Source of the DNA: G965215055 sp965242685
Lineage (GTDB): Bacteria; Pseudomonadota; Gammaproteobacteria; UBA4575
DNA length: 64,000 bases
Assembly: GCA_965242685.1 (NCBI GenBank)
Contig: OZ251487.1
Coordinates: 248,001 to 312,000, forward strand
Direction: 5' to 3'
Shown here piece after piece: positions 1 to 9,499 of this stretch. Below the pieces are notes generated by a model. That model had not been told where the DNA came from, did not search any database, and saw only the letters and a program-made list of their open reading frames with translations. Position 1 is the first letter of the stretch. Every line of letters starts with the position of its first letter. A program made the translations under genes and the position numbers.

Positions 1-13
1 TTGTCGAGTAAAC

Positions 14-1015
14 ATGGATGAATACCAGGTGACCGAGCCTATTCGCACGGTTGCTGATTTCCCTACCTTGTCGGTGATTATCCCGGCACGGAATGCGGCG
101 GCCACGATCCCGGCCACGCTTGATTCCATCTTCTTCCAGGAATACCAGGGCGAGATCGAGGTTATCGTTGCCGACGGTTCGGACACTTCAACGATGGCCG
201 GCGTGATCCGACGTTCGTATCCTAAAGTGCATATAGTTCCCAACCCCGAAGGTAACACGCCTTCCGGGCTCAACCATGCAATCAGGGAGTCGGTCGGCAA
301 AGTGATCGTCCGGTGTGATGCCCATGCCGTGCTTCCGCCCGGATACGTTCAACGTGTTGTCGAAACGCTTCGGAGGACCGGTGCGGCCAACGTCGGGGGG
401 ATGCAGTGTCCCATCGGAGTGACGTTGTTCGAGAGGGCCGTGGCCGTTGCAATGACCTCGAAATTGGGGGCAGGCAACGCCGTTTATCGGTTGGGAGGTG
501 CCGCGGGGCCAACGGATACAGTGTATCTGGGTGCATGGTACCGCGATACCTTGGAGTCCGTTGGTGGATTCAATACACATCTAATTCGCAACCAGGACTA
601 TGAGCTTAACTGGCGTTTGCGGGAACAGGGTGGAACGATCTGGTTTGATCCGGGGCTTGCCGTCAATTACCGCCCTCGCGGTAACGTCTTGTCGTTGGCA
701 TGCCAGTATTTTGGCTATGGTAGATGGAAGTCGGTAATGTTAGCACAGAATCCCGCCTCATTGCGGGTCAGGCAGCTTGTCGCTCCGCTGCTTGTGCTCG
801 GTCTTGTTACTTCAGTGGCTTTGGCTGCTTTCAAGCCATCGTGGTTGGCGGCAGTGTTACCGTTTGTGTATTTGGTCACCCTTGTGTTGGGAGCGATGAT
901 AGCGGGGCTTAGGCGCCGGGAACCCGCTGCCGTCTTGCTTCCAGTAGTCCTGGCAACGATGCACGTAAGCTGGGGCATCGGCTTCTTTCTTCCTGCGCGG
1001 CAGCCCCGGCGCTAG
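14..1015 (+). CDS. Family 2 glycosyltransferase, membrane associated (ExoA-like)
   Basis: Predicted to transfer a sugar from a nucleotide-sugar donor to a lipid-linked or polysaccharide acceptor on the cytoplasmic face of the inner membrane. The GT-A fold opens with LSVIIPARN at residues 19-27, an acidic donor/metal motif (CDAH) lies at 101-104, and NQDYELNWR at 193-201 fits the acceptor/base region. About three hydrophobic segments follow residue 255. The layout resembles ExoA-type exopolysaccharide transferases (family knowledge). It sits upstream of amiB, where many gammaproteobacteria carry tsaE; no other polysaccharide genes are visible because the window begins just before it. Donor and acceptor are unknown. 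Confidence 0.8.
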   Translation: MDEYQVTEPIRTVADFPTLSVIIPARNAAATIPATLDSIFFQEYQGEIEVIVADGSDTSTMAGVIRRSYPKVHIVPNPEGNTPSGLNHAIRESVGKVIVRCDAHAVLPPGYVQRVVETLRRTGAANVGGMQCPIGVTLFERAVAVAMTSKLGAGNAVYRLGGAAGPTDTVYLGAWYRDTLESVGGFNTHLIRNQDYELNWRLREQGGTIWFDPGLAVNYRPRGNVLSLACQYFGYGRWKSVMLAQNPASLRVRQLVAPLLVLGLVTSVALAAFKPSWLAAVLPFVYLVTLVLGAMIAGLRRREPAAVLLPVVLATMHVSWGIGFFLPARQPRR

Positions 1016-1086
1016 AAAATACACGGTATGGATGCCTCCCGCCCCGGTCACTTTTCGCCAGAAGACAGAGGCTTTTTGTCAGATAT

Positions 1087-1116
1087 TTGACATGGTATTA
1101 TTATAGCCTTTTTAAT
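1087..1116 (+). promoter_or_regulatory. Putative sigma70 promoter for amiB
   Basis: A perfect -35 hexamer TTGACA at 1087-1092 is followed after 18 bases by TTTAAT at 1111-1116, five of six to TATAAT. It lies in the 183-base AT-rich gap between the glycosyltransferase and amiB, and no other element is visible there. Inferred from motif only. Confidence 0.45.
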
Positions 1117-1198
1117 GGGTTATGATATATAGTCTCTGTTTAACTGTAACTATTGCTTGCAATTGCACAAAAACTTGTCACACTAATAATGACATAAC

Positions 1199-2614
1199 AT
1201 GAGGTTACCTAGTTTTTCCGGTGGTTCTATGCACGTTTTTTCAAACCTTTATGAAATGCGAGCGTTTTCTGGCCATGGGAGACGTCGACGATATGGATAT
1301 CCCCGTTTGAAGTTTACTTTTCTGTTACTTTCACTCTGTTTTCCAATTTTCTGCACTGCCGAGGCCACCACCAGGGTAAAAGACGTTCGTATTGCGGATC
1401 ATTATGGTCAGTTGCGAGTAGTATTTGATTTATCTTCGGCGGTGACCCATCGCGTTTCTGTACTCAAAGACCCTGATCGGGTCGTGCTTGATATTGACAA
1501 GTGCAGAGTAGATGACAAGTTGTTTCCATCTCGAATGCGGAATAATTTGCTGAAAGGGATACGCTCTAACCGGAAATCCGGCGGGAAATTGCGCGTCGTA
1601 TTTGACCTGAGTAAGGCAGTAACGCCAACAAGCTTTTTACTCCCGCCCGACAATGGGAAGAGTCATCGCCTAGTGGTGGACTTGGCGGCGGCCGTCGGGA
1701 AAAAGCGCCCCGGTCCCGTTTTGTCGACACAAAATAAACCGACGCACCTCCGTGATGTCATTATTGCCATTGACGCCGGTCATGGCGGCAAAGACCCGGG
1801 GGCAATCGGTCGCGGCGGCAGCTATGAAAAGCATATTGTGTTGTCGATTGCCAAACGCTTAAAAAAGCTTATTGACCGGGAAAGGGGGATGCGCGCAGTG
1901 TTGATTCGAGAACGGGACGTGTTCATATCTCTGAGACAAAGAATCAAAAAGGCGCGTGCGAAAAATGCAGAAATATTTCTCTCTATCCATGCCGATGCCG
2001 TGGTAGACCGCAGGGTGCGCGGTTCTTCAGTGTACATATTGTCGCAGCGCGGGGCTAGCAGTGAAGAGGCAAGGATTTTGGCGAAGCGAGAGAATGAGGT
2101 AGACGGAATCGGCGGCGTTAGATTTGAAGACTACGACGACACGGTAAATTCGACGCTGGTTGACTTATCGAAAGAAAAGACCATTGAGCGCAGCATGTAC
2201 CTGGCCGAGGATATATTGCAGGAACTCAAACTGGTGGGCAAGGTCTCGCGCAAGCACGTTGAGCAGGCCGGTTTTATGGTACTCAAGTCTCTTGATATTC
2301 CTTCGGTGCTGATTGAAACGGCCTTTATTTCAAATCCCCAGGAAGAAAAGCGCCTAAAAAGCCGCACTCATCAGCAGAAGCTGGCAAAGGCCATATTACA
2401 GGGGTTGCGCCGCTACTGCAGAGAGCATTGTGATGATGATACGCTGCTTGCCAATGGAAGCAGCCGTCACGTTATACGCCGTGGCGAAACCTTGTCCGAA
2501 ATCGCCTACCGTTACCGTGTTGATATCTTTGATATACGTGAAGCGAATGCACTCAGATCGGACGTGATTCGAGCCGGGCAGGTATTGTTGATTCCGGCAT
2601 CGGCAGGCACCTAA
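1199..2614 (+). CDS. amiB: N-acetylmuramoyl-L-alanine amidase (AMIN, Amidase_3, LysM)
   Basis: Periplasmic zinc amidase that cuts the amide bond between N-acetylmuramic acid and the stem peptide during septum splitting. A hydrophobic signal segment lies at about residues 38-55, then an AMIN domain (57-165, targeting to septal peptidoglycan), the catalytic Amidase_3 domain from about 186 with zinc ligands in IDAGHGGKDPG (His195), Glu210 and SIHADA, and ETAFISNP near its end. A C-terminal LysM peptidoglycan-binding repeat closes the protein. Order and position before mutL match amiB. The 35-residue basic lead before the signal segment is long and no clear ribosome site precedes 1199, so an internal start is possible. 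Confidence 0.88.
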   Translation: MRLPSFSGGSMHVFSNLYEMRAFSGHGRRRRYGYPRLKFTFLLLSLCFPIFCTAEATTRVKDVRIADHYGQLRVVFDLSSAVTHRVSVLKDPDRVVLDIDKCRVDDKLFPSRMRNNLLKGIRSNRKSGGKLRVVFDLSKAVTPTSFLLPPDNGKSHRLVVDLAAAVGKKRPGPVLSTQNKPTHLRDVIIAIDAGHGGKDPGAIGRGGSYEKHIVLSIAKRLKKLIDRERGMRAVLIRERDVFISLRQRIKKARAKNAEIFLSIHADAVVDRRVRGSSVYILSQRGASSEEARILAKRENEVDGIGGVRFEDYDDTVNSTLVDLSKEKTIERSMYLAEDILQELKLVGKVSRKHVEQAGFMVLKSLDIPSVLIETAFISNPQEEKRLKSRTHQQKLAKAILQGLRRYCREHCDDDTLLANGSSRHVIRRGETLSEIAYRYRVDIFDIREANALRSDVIRAGQVLLIPASAGT

Positions 2615-2655
2615 TCAGCCGCGAAGTTGATTGAGTGCGATTATTTCCATCGTCC

Positions 2656-3672
2656 TCAGCCGAACAGCTTTGAGTGTTGCTCTTTTTGCCACCAGGAAAA
2701 AAATAATCTATCGGTTACCCCCTGGATGGTGGTGGCAATTCTCTCACTGATAGTTTTGGGTAGCGCGTAGGTAATCTCATATATGTTAGCGTTGTTGCTT
2801 GCTTGTAACAGATAATCGTCGCTGGTGATCAGTTTGTCGACCAGATTGAATGCAAGTGCGCGGCGGGCTGGCCAATGCTCTCCGGTTGCAACCTTGTCAA
2901 TGTCCAGGGAAGGGCGGTTGTCTTTTACAAACTCTTTGAAAAGTGCATAAGTGTCTTCCAGTTGTTCGTTGAAGTGTTTGCGGTCTTCGGGCGTGTTTTT
3001 GCCAAACATCGTGATAGTGCGCTTCAGCTCTCCGGCTTTCATCTGTTCAAAGTCAACTCCGTGTTTGTCAAGCATGCGGTTGAAATTGGGTAGTTGTGCC
3101 AACACCCCGATTGAGCCGACAATCGCAAAAGGTGCCGCCAGAATTTTATCTGCTACGCAGGCCATCATATAGCCGCCACTTGCTGCGACCTTATCTATTG
3201 CAACGGTAAGCGGGATGCCTTTTTGCTTGATACGCAACAATTGCGATGCGGCAAAACCATGTTCGTGCATCAGCCCGCCGGCGTTTTCGAGACAGAGTAC
3301 GACTTCGTCTTTACTGGAGGCGACCGACAGTATTGCCGTTATTTCCTTGCGCAAGTGACGAACTGCGGAAGCCTTAATGTTACCCAGGAAATTTAGGACG
3401 AAAATGCGTTTTCTATGCGTGCCGGCAATGGTTTTCCGTTCTTTTTTGCGCGCCTTTCTCGCCTTTTTTAGTTCCGCTTTTGGCAGCATGGAGAAATGTA
3501 GGGTATCGGACATGGAAGTGTATTTTTCATTGAGGTGGTTGATTTCAAAATGATCGCTGGAACGCGTCTTTTTCGACAGCGAGAATAACAGGCTCGCAAC
3601 CAGCCAGATAGCCAGCAATACCGTTGTTACCTTGGCCAGAAATAAGCCGTATTGAGAAATAAATTCAATCAT
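2656..3672 (-). CDS. sohB: SohB-type inner-membrane serine protease (peptidase S49)
   Basis: Signal-peptide-peptidase-like protease. An N-terminal membrane anchor (residues 8-30) is followed by a linker very rich in Lys and Arg (about 65-90) and the S49 domain. The nucleophile motif VAASGGYMMACVADKI supplies the catalytic Ser and is followed by the usual PFAIVGSIGV segment; a Ser-Lys dyad is known for this family. Length of 338 residues fits SohB (about 350). It is convergent with amiB and 16 bases from the RibD-like gene upstream, so the two minus-strand genes probably form one transcript. The pair interrupts the usual amiB-mutL adjacency. Confidence 0.85.
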   Translation of the reverse strand: MIEFISQYGLFLAKVTTVLLAIWLVASLLFSLSKKTRSSDHFEINHLNEKYTSMSDTLHFSMLPKAELKKARKARKKERKTIAGTHRKRIFVLNFLGNIKASAVRHLRKEITAILSVASSKDEVVLCLENAGGLMHEHGFAASQLLRIKQKGIPLTVAIDKVAASGGYMMACVADKILAAPFAIVGSIGVLAQLPNFNRMLDKHGVDFEQMKAGELKRTITMFGKNTPEDRKHFNEQLEDTYALFKEFVKDNRPSLDIDKVATGEHWPARRALAFNLVDKLITSDDYLLQASNNANIYEITYALPKTISERIATTIQGVTDRLFFSWWQKEQHSKLFG

Positions 3673-3688
3673 GGTACTTCCTGTTTTT

Positions 3689-4534
3689 TTAGTCGTTGTA
3701 GCTACATGTGTAGCTGCTGAAAAATTGCCCGCAGTTATTTTCCGAAGCTGTATCGTAAAATAACGAGTTCAGTTGTAGCCGGCATCGGCTTAGTACTTCG
3801 CCGTCTAGCAGGGTTTTGAACGTTTTACCGCCAAGTAGCTGGTGCGAATTGCTAACGTAGAATTTGTTCAACTTCCGGGTCTTGAGCATGGTATGCAGCA
3901 TTTTCGGGCCGGCTATCAGGTAGACGTGCCGGTAGTTGCGTTTCGTCAGTGCCTGGATCAAAGATGCCCCTTCTACAAAATTTGATTTTCCTGCAAACAG
4001 GATTTCATATCCTTGTCGTTGCCACATTTTACACTTATCGAGATTTGCTTTTTGTCCGGTTGCAATATAAATTTTTTGCCCATGCTCTTTCATTGAGGTG
4101 TGCATGGGAAAATCCAGGCTGGCACTGGCGATGACGACGTCCGGGTTTTCAGTAAGTCCCCGCATTTTGCGCCACGTATGTAAATCTTCAAACTTCGAAT
4201 GCGCAGGAAGCTGCAATATATTGCCCAACTTATTTTCCGCCAGCGCGCGCAAGTAGCCGCCGTGTGTGATGAGGCAATCGGCTTGGGCGTGAAGTTCCAG
4301 AAAAAGCCGAAAATCTTCTTCGCTTGTCAGCGATTTTGGTGGTCTTGGAAGCCGATTTGCGCCTTGACCGACAGCTATGCGCCCATCCAGGCTAGTCAGA
4401 AAATTAGCGACGACGACCGTTTTCGTTTGTTTGGTCTGATACCAGCCATGTTGATGTAAATATAGGTTTTTTAGTGCACACTGCTTGGATGGCTGGGGAA
4501 ATAGGCGCAGAATCTGTTTAGCCATAGTGACCAA
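3689..4534 (-). CDS. RibD C-terminal-domain (dihydrofolate-reductase-fold) protein
   Basis: Stand-alone reductase domain related to the C-terminal half of RibD, which reduces a pyrimidine intermediate of riboflavin synthesis with NADPH. The family signature is visible: VVVANFLTSLDGRIAVG near residue 42, then LHAQADCLITHGGYLRA, NPDVVIASASLDFP, and near the end YLIAGPKMLHTMLKTRKLNKFYVSN in place of the usual GG-x-x-L segment. There is no deaminase domain. Orphan RibD_C proteins occur widely, often with unknown substrate, so a role in riboflavin synthesis is only possible. A second methionine at residue 4 (4525) is an alternative start. Confidence 0.72.
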   Translation of the reverse strand: MVTMAKQILRLFPQPSKQCALKNLYLHQHGWYQTKQTKTVVVANFLTSLDGRIAVGQGANRLPRPPKSLTSEEDFRLFLELHAQADCLITHGGYLRALAENKLGNILQLPAHSKFEDLHTWRKMRGLTENPDVVIASASLDFPMHTSMKEHGQKIYIATGQKANLDKCKMWQRQGYEILFAGKSNFVEGASLIQALTKRNYRHVYLIAGPKMLHTMLKTRKLNKFYVSNSHQLLGGKTFKTLLDGEVLSRCRLQLNSLFYDTASENNCGQFFSSYTCSYND

Positions 4535-4591
4535 AAAATGTATTTGTTTAAGTAATTTTGCATAATCCTAGCATGAAGGCGCCTTGAATCT

Positions 4592-4966
4592 GTGAGAAAA
4601 CCGAGCATTTCCACGGCCATTCCAAAACGACGTTATAAGTTCGGTGCTTATACAATTACCGTATTGGAAGAGATTGAATCTGATGATAACGTTGACTATG
4701 AGTATTTACTGGCGGCCGTTAAGGACGGGCACCCGCATCCCGAGGTGTACATTACCTGCGAAAAGGCAATCGCGGCAGAGACAGACAGAGGTACGCATAT
4801 TGTCAGGGTTTTCGTAACGCAACTGGGGGGGAGGGGGCAACATGCGGGCAAAATCATTGATCAGGCCGACACGTGGAAAGACAAGGAGGCGTTTATTGCC
4901 TATGCGATTTCAGGTTTTCGGCAGATGCTGCAATTGCAAGATGAACAAGTCATTCTCTTATCGTGA
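4592..4966 (+). CDS. Conserved-looking small protein, function unknown
   Basis: Open frame of 124 residues beginning with GTG, ending 9 bases before mutL on the same strand. I do not recognise the family. The composition is that of a soluble, slightly acidic protein: a basic first 15 residues (KRRYKFGAY), a central beta-like stretch (EVYITCEKAIAAETDRGTHIVRVFV), and a helical tail. No signal peptide, membrane segment or metal motif is visible. Tight spacing to mutL suggests cotranscription. It replaces nothing known in the amiB-mutL neighbourhood. Reading-frame length and position favour a real gene; the start is uncertain. Confidence 0.55.
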   Translation: MRKPSISTAIPKRRYKFGAYTITVLEEIESDDNVDYEYLLAAVKDGHPHPEVYITCEKAIAAETDRGTHIVRVFVTQLGGRGQHAGKIIDQADTWKDKEAFIAYAISGFRQMLQLQDEQVILLS

Positions 4967-4975
4967 GTTTTTAGC

Positions 4976-6787
4976 ATGAAAACTATTCAGTGCTTGCCTT
5001 CGCAGCTCGTTAGTCAAATTGCCGCGGGTGAAGTGATTGAACGACCTGCTTCAGTATTAAAAGAACTACTTGAAAACGCATTGGATGCCGCAGCGACTGA
5101 AATTTCTGTCAAACTCGTGCGTGGGGGCAGCGATACGATCCGAGTCACGGATAACGGTCACGGAATCTCCAAGGATGAGCTTGCGTTGGCGCTGCAACGC
5201 CATGCGACCAGCAAGATATCGGCTCTTGAAGATCTGGAAAAAATTACAACATTGGGATTTCGTGGCGAAGCGTTACCCAGCATTGCCTCGGTATCCAGGT
5301 TCAGCCTTGTTTCCAACCCCGACCCGAATGGAAATACCGGTTGGTTGATCGCCTTGGAAGGAGGGCAATCCGCCGATGAAGTACTACCGGAACGTCATCA
5401 GCGCGGCACCACCGTCGAGGTAAAGAATTTATTTTTCAATATCCCCGCACGAAAAAAGTTTTTGCGCACCGAGCGTACCGAGTTACAGCATTGTGAAAAG
5501 ATTTTACGTAAAATTGCATTAAGCCGTTTTGAGCTGGCGTTGCGGGTCAAACACAATCAACGAACCTGTCTTGAACTGCATCCTGCCGATACCGAACGAG
5601 AGCGTTTGAATCGTGTGGAGCAGATATGCGGACGTCAGTTTGCCGAACAGAGCATCTATTTAGAAAACGAAGTACATGAATTCAGGCTTACGGGCTGGAT
5701 CAGTCTACCTGTCTTTTCGCGCAGTCAAGCAGACTTGCAATATTTTTATGTAAATGGCCGAGCGATACGTGACAAAGTAGTTTCGCATGCGGTCAAGCAG
5801 GCGTATCAGGACGTTCTGTATCATGGCCGTTTCCCCGCCTTCGTTTTATTTTTGGAGATGGATACTGCTCAGGTGGACGTAAATGCACACCCCATGAAAC
5901 ACGAAGTACGTTTTCGTCAAGCGAAGTATGTACATGACTTTATTCGCCATACGGTTACCCGGGCCATTGCCGAGACCATGCCGAAGGCGGAGCAGCAGCA
6001 TCGTGAAGTAGAGGATGATTACGTTCGCCCCGTGCCGGCGAGTAGCGCGTTACCGGCGGGTGATTACCTTGATGCCTTTACACACGGCAAGGCGGCGGGT
6101 GTGCAAGGCCTACAGCGCAACTATCAACGTATCCATCCGGCGGCGGCCTCCACTCCGTCCGTGGAAGTGCCGCAAGAAGCGAGCACGCATACGGCGGAGC
6201 AAGCCTTGCCGCTAGGCTATGCCATTACACAACTGCACGGCATTTATATTCTTGCACAAAATGAAAACGGCTTAGTCATCGTTGACATGCACGCAGCTCA
6301 CGAGCGCACCGTATACGAGAAATTGAAGACCCTGTATAAGCAAGGCGAATTGGCACGACAGCCGCTACTGGTACCGCTTACCATCGAAGTAAACCGGCAG
6401 GATGCAGAACTGGCGGAACAGCACAAGAATGTTTTTTCTGGATTCGGATTTCACATTGAATGCTTCAGCGACACGAGCATAGTGGTGCGTGAGATTCCCT
6501 CGTTATTGCAGCATGCCGACGTGGAAGAACTGGTAAAAGACGTATTGGCCGATTTAAATGCATTCGGATTTTCCGAAAGACTTACCCAAGCGAGTAATGA
6601 ATTATTGTCCACCATGGCCTGTCACGGTTCGGTGCGTGCGCATCGCAAGTTGACCCTTGTCGAGATGAACGCACTGCTGCGTGAAATAGAAGCCACGGAA
6701 AGGAGTGCGCAATGCAACCACGGCCGCCCGACGTGGATACAACTGAGTATTGAGCAGTTGGACAAATTATTCAAACGCGGTCGATAA
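4976..6787 (+). CDS. mutL: DNA mismatch repair protein MutL with endonuclease motif
   Basis: Couples mismatch recognition by MutS to strand incision. The GHKL ATPase half shows the expected motifs: ELLENALDAA with the catalytic Glu and metal-binding Asn, TDNGHGI, and FRGEALPSIASVS. The C-terminal dimerisation domain contains DMHAAHERTVYE at about residues 437-448, matching the D-[QM]-H-A-x2-E-x4-E motif of MutL proteins that nick DNA themselves; E. coli MutL lacks it and relies on MutH. A further CHGSVRAHRKL segment near 543 and the terminal CNHGRPT fit the metal-site motifs of nicking MutLs. Full length at 603 residues. Confidence 0.95.
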   Translation: MKTIQCLPSQLVSQIAAGEVIERPASVLKELLENALDAAATEISVKLVRGGSDTIRVTDNGHGISKDELALALQRHATSKISALEDLEKITTLGFRGEALPSIASVSRFSLVSNPDPNGNTGWLIALEGGQSADEVLPERHQRGTTVEVKNLFFNIPARKKFLRTERTELQHCEKILRKIALSRFELALRVKHNQRTCLELHPADTERERLNRVEQICGRQFAEQSIYLENEVHEFRLTGWISLPVFSRSQADLQYFYVNGRAIRDKVVSHAVKQAYQDVLYHGRFPAFVLFLEMDTAQVDVNAHPMKHEVRFRQAKYVHDFIRHTVTRAIAETMPKAEQQHREVEDDYVRPVPASSALPAGDYLDAFTHGKAAGVQGLQRNYQRIHPAAASTPSVEVPQEASTHTAEQALPLGYAITQLHGIYILAQNENGLVIVDMHAAHERTVYEKLKTLYKQGELARQPLLVPLTIEVNRQDAELAEQHKNVFSGFGFHIECFSDTSIVVREIPSLLQHADVEELVKDVLADLNAFGFSERLTQASNELLSTMACHGSVRAHRKLTLVEMNALLREIEATERSAQCNHGRPTWIQLSIEQLDKLFKRGR

Positions 6788-6813
6788 ATCTTTGCTTTAC
6801 TGACTGCTACATT

Positions 6814-7743
6814 TTGGCTGCTATTCCTGTAGTTTTCCTGATGGGCCCGACGGCCGTCGGCAAGACGGGTCTCGCGCTGGAGATCTGTCGGCGGTTCCCG
6901 TGTGAGATTATCAGCGTGGATTCGGTAATGGTCTACCGCGGTATGGATATCGGTTCGGCAAAACCCGACGGCACAATGTTGCAGAAATATACGCATCACC
7001 TAATTGACATCCTTGATCCTGCAAGAGCGTATTCGGTGGCAAGTTTTAGAGCCGATGCACTGAGGCTGATTAGAGAGATTCATCAGCGTGGCAATATTCC
7101 CCTGCTGGTGGGGGGAACCATGCTTTATTTCAGCCGTCTACAACGTGGGTTATCACAAATACCCGGTGCCGATCCTACTATAAGGAAAAGATTGAACGCT
7201 TGCGCGCGTGAAAAAGGTTGGGCGTTCATGCACGCGCAACTTGCTGAAATTGATTTGCCGACGGCCACGCGCGTTCACCCTAATGACGCGCAACGCATTC
7301 AACGTGCCCTGGAGGTTCACGAATTGACTGGTATACCGCTCAGTGCCTTGCATGAGCATTCTACTGGACGCGAGTTATCTTTCCGCGCCCTGAAGCTGGC
7401 GCTTATTCCGGAGGATCGGAAAAAGCTTTACCGAAGGATTGAGCAGCGTTTTGCAGCCATGCTGAATGCCGGTTTTCTGCATGAGGTAAGGGGGTTGTAT
7501 CAACGTGAAGACATTAATGCCAATTTGCCTTCGGTGCGGGCGGTTGGTTATCGGCAGGCTTGGAAGTATTTTGACGGCGACTTCGATTTTGCAACCATGC
7601 GTGAAAAGGCGGTTATCGCAACGAGACAACTCGCAAAAAGGCAGCTTACCTGGTTGAGAAATGAAACAGGTTTAACAAGCTTTTTCGCTGAGCGATATGC
7701 CACCGATGACATTTTTCGTACAATTCACTCACATACCGGGTAG
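6814..7743 (+). CDS. miaA: tRNA dimethylallyltransferase MiaA
   Basis: Adds a dimethylallyl group to N6 of adenosine-37 in tRNAs reading codons that begin with U. The P-loop GPTAVGKT (residues 11-18) and DSVMVYRGMDIGSAKP (substrate Asp, tRNA-binding loop) are diagnostic, as are VGGTMLYF and the VRAVGYRQ segment that binds tRNA. The 309-residue length is normal. The start is TTG, 26 bases after mutL; no better ATG is in frame upstream. It lies in the standard mutL-miaA-hfq order. Confidence 0.95.
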   Translation: MAAIPVVFLMGPTAVGKTGLALEICRRFPCEIISVDSVMVYRGMDIGSAKPDGTMLQKYTHHLIDILDPARAYSVASFRADALRLIREIHQRGNIPLLVGGTMLYFSRLQRGLSQIPGADPTIRKRLNACAREKGWAFMHAQLAEIDLPTATRVHPNDAQRIQRALEVHELTGIPLSALHEHSTGRELSFRALKLALIPEDRKKLYRRIEQRFAAMLNAGFLHEVRGLYQREDINANLPSVRAVGYRQAWKYFDGDFDFATMREKAVIATRQLAKRQLTWLRNETGLTSFFAERYATDDIFRTIHSHTG

Positions 7744-7826
7744 TTACTGGTACACTAGGCGGGAGAAATAAAGGAAGAAGTGGCGGTGACGGAAAAAAAT
7801 AATAATAAAAAACTAAAGGTGTTACA

Positions 7827-8066
7827 GTGATTTCCAAGGGCCAAACTCTACAAGACCCTTTTCTTAACGTATTGCGAAAAGAAAAAGTTCCAGTTGCAAT
7901 TTATCTGGTAAACGGGATTAAACTACAGGGCCAGATTGATTCGTTTGATCAATTTTCGGTGTTATTGAAGAACAGTGTTAGTCAAATGGTGTACAAACAT
8001 GCGATTTCGACCATCGTGCCGTCACGTATGGTAAAAGTTCCTTATGCCGACAAGCCGCCAGAATAA
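7827..8066 (+). CDS. hfq: RNA chaperone Hfq
   Basis: Hexameric Sm-like protein that pairs small RNAs with mRNAs. The Sm1 region (QDPFLNVLRKEKVPVAIYLVNGIKLQGQIDSFDQFSVLL) and the Sm2 motif YKHAISTIVPSR are intact, including Gln8, Phe42 and the KHA motif of the proximal RNA face. At 79 residues the C-terminal tail is short compared with E. coli (102). The start is GTG with an AAAGG ribosome site 5 bases ahead. The 83-base gap after miaA is A-rich and may hold a promoter of its own. Confidence 0.97.
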   Translation: MISKGQTLQDPFLNVLRKEKVPVAIYLVNGIKLQGQIDSFDQFSVLLKNSVSQMVYKHAISTIVPSRMVKVPYADKPPE

Positions 8067-8152
8067 GGACGACGAGCAGCAAAAACTCCTCAGCCATGCA
8101 GGTGAATACATGAAGCCCTCCTCAAGTATATCGAGCAAACGGGGAGAATTTT

Positions 8153-9439
8153 TTGTTTGAGCGTCCTCATGCGGGTGTGCGCGCCGTACTCGTTCACGTT
8201 CGCTTTCGTAACGTTGCCGATAATCAAGAACTAGAAGAATTCAGAGAGCTGGTCAAATCGGCTGGCGCCCGAATAATGGGAATGGTGTCTGCGCGTCGCA
8301 ACGCACCGGATGCAAGGTTGCTCATTGGTAGCGGCAAAGTGGAAGAGGTTGGCGCGTTGGTTCATGCTGTGGATGCCGAGGTCGTTATTTTCAACTACTC
8401 GCTGTCTCCAAGTCAGGAACGCAACTTGGAAAAGATTTTTTGTCGTCGCGTGTTGGACCGAACCGGATTGATCCTCGATATTTTTGCACAACGAGCGCGT
8501 TCCTACGAAGGCAAGCTACAAGTTGAGCTTGCGCAACTGAAATACTTATCTACTCGTTTGGTACGAGGCTGGAGCCATCTGGAGCGACAGAAAGGTGGCA
8601 TAGGCTTGCGCGGGCCCGGTGAAAAACAACTTGAATCCGACCGACGTCTTCTTGGCCGGCGCATCAGGCAAATTTCAAAGCGTCTGGAAAAGCTGCGTCT
8701 ACAGCGTAAACAAAGCCGCGCCTTACGACAAAAAACCACTACTCCCACGGTGGCTATCGTGGGCTATACCAACGCCGGAAAATCTACGCTGTTCAATGCG
8801 CTTACCGACGCCGACGTCTACACTGCGAATAAACTTTTTGCAACGTTGGATACCATGTTGCGCCGGTTGCAAATCTCCAAGGGACGGCATGTAGTGCTGA
8901 CGGATACGGTTGGATTCATTCGCGATCTGCCCCACGATCTGATCAAGGCGTTTCATGCCACCTTACAGGAGGTACGGCAAGCTGACTTATTACTGCATGT
9001 CGTTGATGCCGGCGATGAAAATCGTGATGATAATATCGCGGAGGTTGAATCGGTGCTGGCCCGCATTGAGGCGTTGGACGTGCCTGGGATCATGGTATAC
9101 AACAAGATAGACTGTATTAACATGTTGCCCGGTGTACAATTGGATCAGTGTGGTAACATTCGACAGGTACAGCTGTCGGCATTGTCTGGACAGGGGGTAG
9201 AATTGTTAATACAGGCATTACGGCAGTACTTTGACCATCAAGCCGAGCGCGTCTGGTTGCGCCTTCCGCCTTCGGCCGGAGGTTTGCGTAGTGAACTGTA
9301 TTCAGGAGATCAAGTGAAGCAGGAATTCGTTGATGATCAGGGATGTTGGCAGATTGAAGCGGAAATTCCTCGCCAACGACTTGCGAGGTTTATGCAATAT
9401 CAAATTGCTACGCAATCCGAACGACAAGCGGCTTTATAG
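8153..9439 (+). CDS. hflX: GTPase HflX
   Basis: Ribosome-associated GTPase that splits stalled 70S ribosomes, especially after heat stress (family knowledge). N-terminal HflX domain, then a glycine-rich linker (GGIGLRGPGEKQLE, 148-161), a coiled-coil stretch, and the G domain with G1 GYTNAGKST (204-212), G3 DTVGF and G4 NKID. The start is TTG, giving MFERPHAGVRAVLVHV, which fits the family N-terminus. Lies 86 bases after hfq; length 428 is normal. Confidence 0.95.
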   Translation: MFERPHAGVRAVLVHVRFRNVADNQELEEFRELVKSAGARIMGMVSARRNAPDARLLIGSGKVEEVGALVHAVDAEVVIFNYSLSPSQERNLEKIFCRRVLDRTGLILDIFAQRARSYEGKLQVELAQLKYLSTRLVRGWSHLERQKGGIGLRGPGEKQLESDRRLLGRRIRQISKRLEKLRLQRKQSRALRQKTTTPTVAIVGYTNAGKSTLFNALTDADVYTANKLFATLDTMLRRLQISKGRHVVLTDTVGFIRDLPHDLIKAFHATLQEVRQADLLLHVVDAGDENRDDNIAEVESVLARIEALDVPGIMVYNKIDCINMLPGVQLDQCGNIRQVQLSALSGQGVELLIQALRQYFDHQAERVWLRLPPSAGGLRSELYSGDQVKQEFVDDQGCWQIEAEIPRQRLARFMQYQIATQSERQAAL

Positions 9440-9499
9440 GCTGATTTTTTCTGACAATATTTGATAAAATGGCAAAAGCTATCATTTTTGGAGACAACC

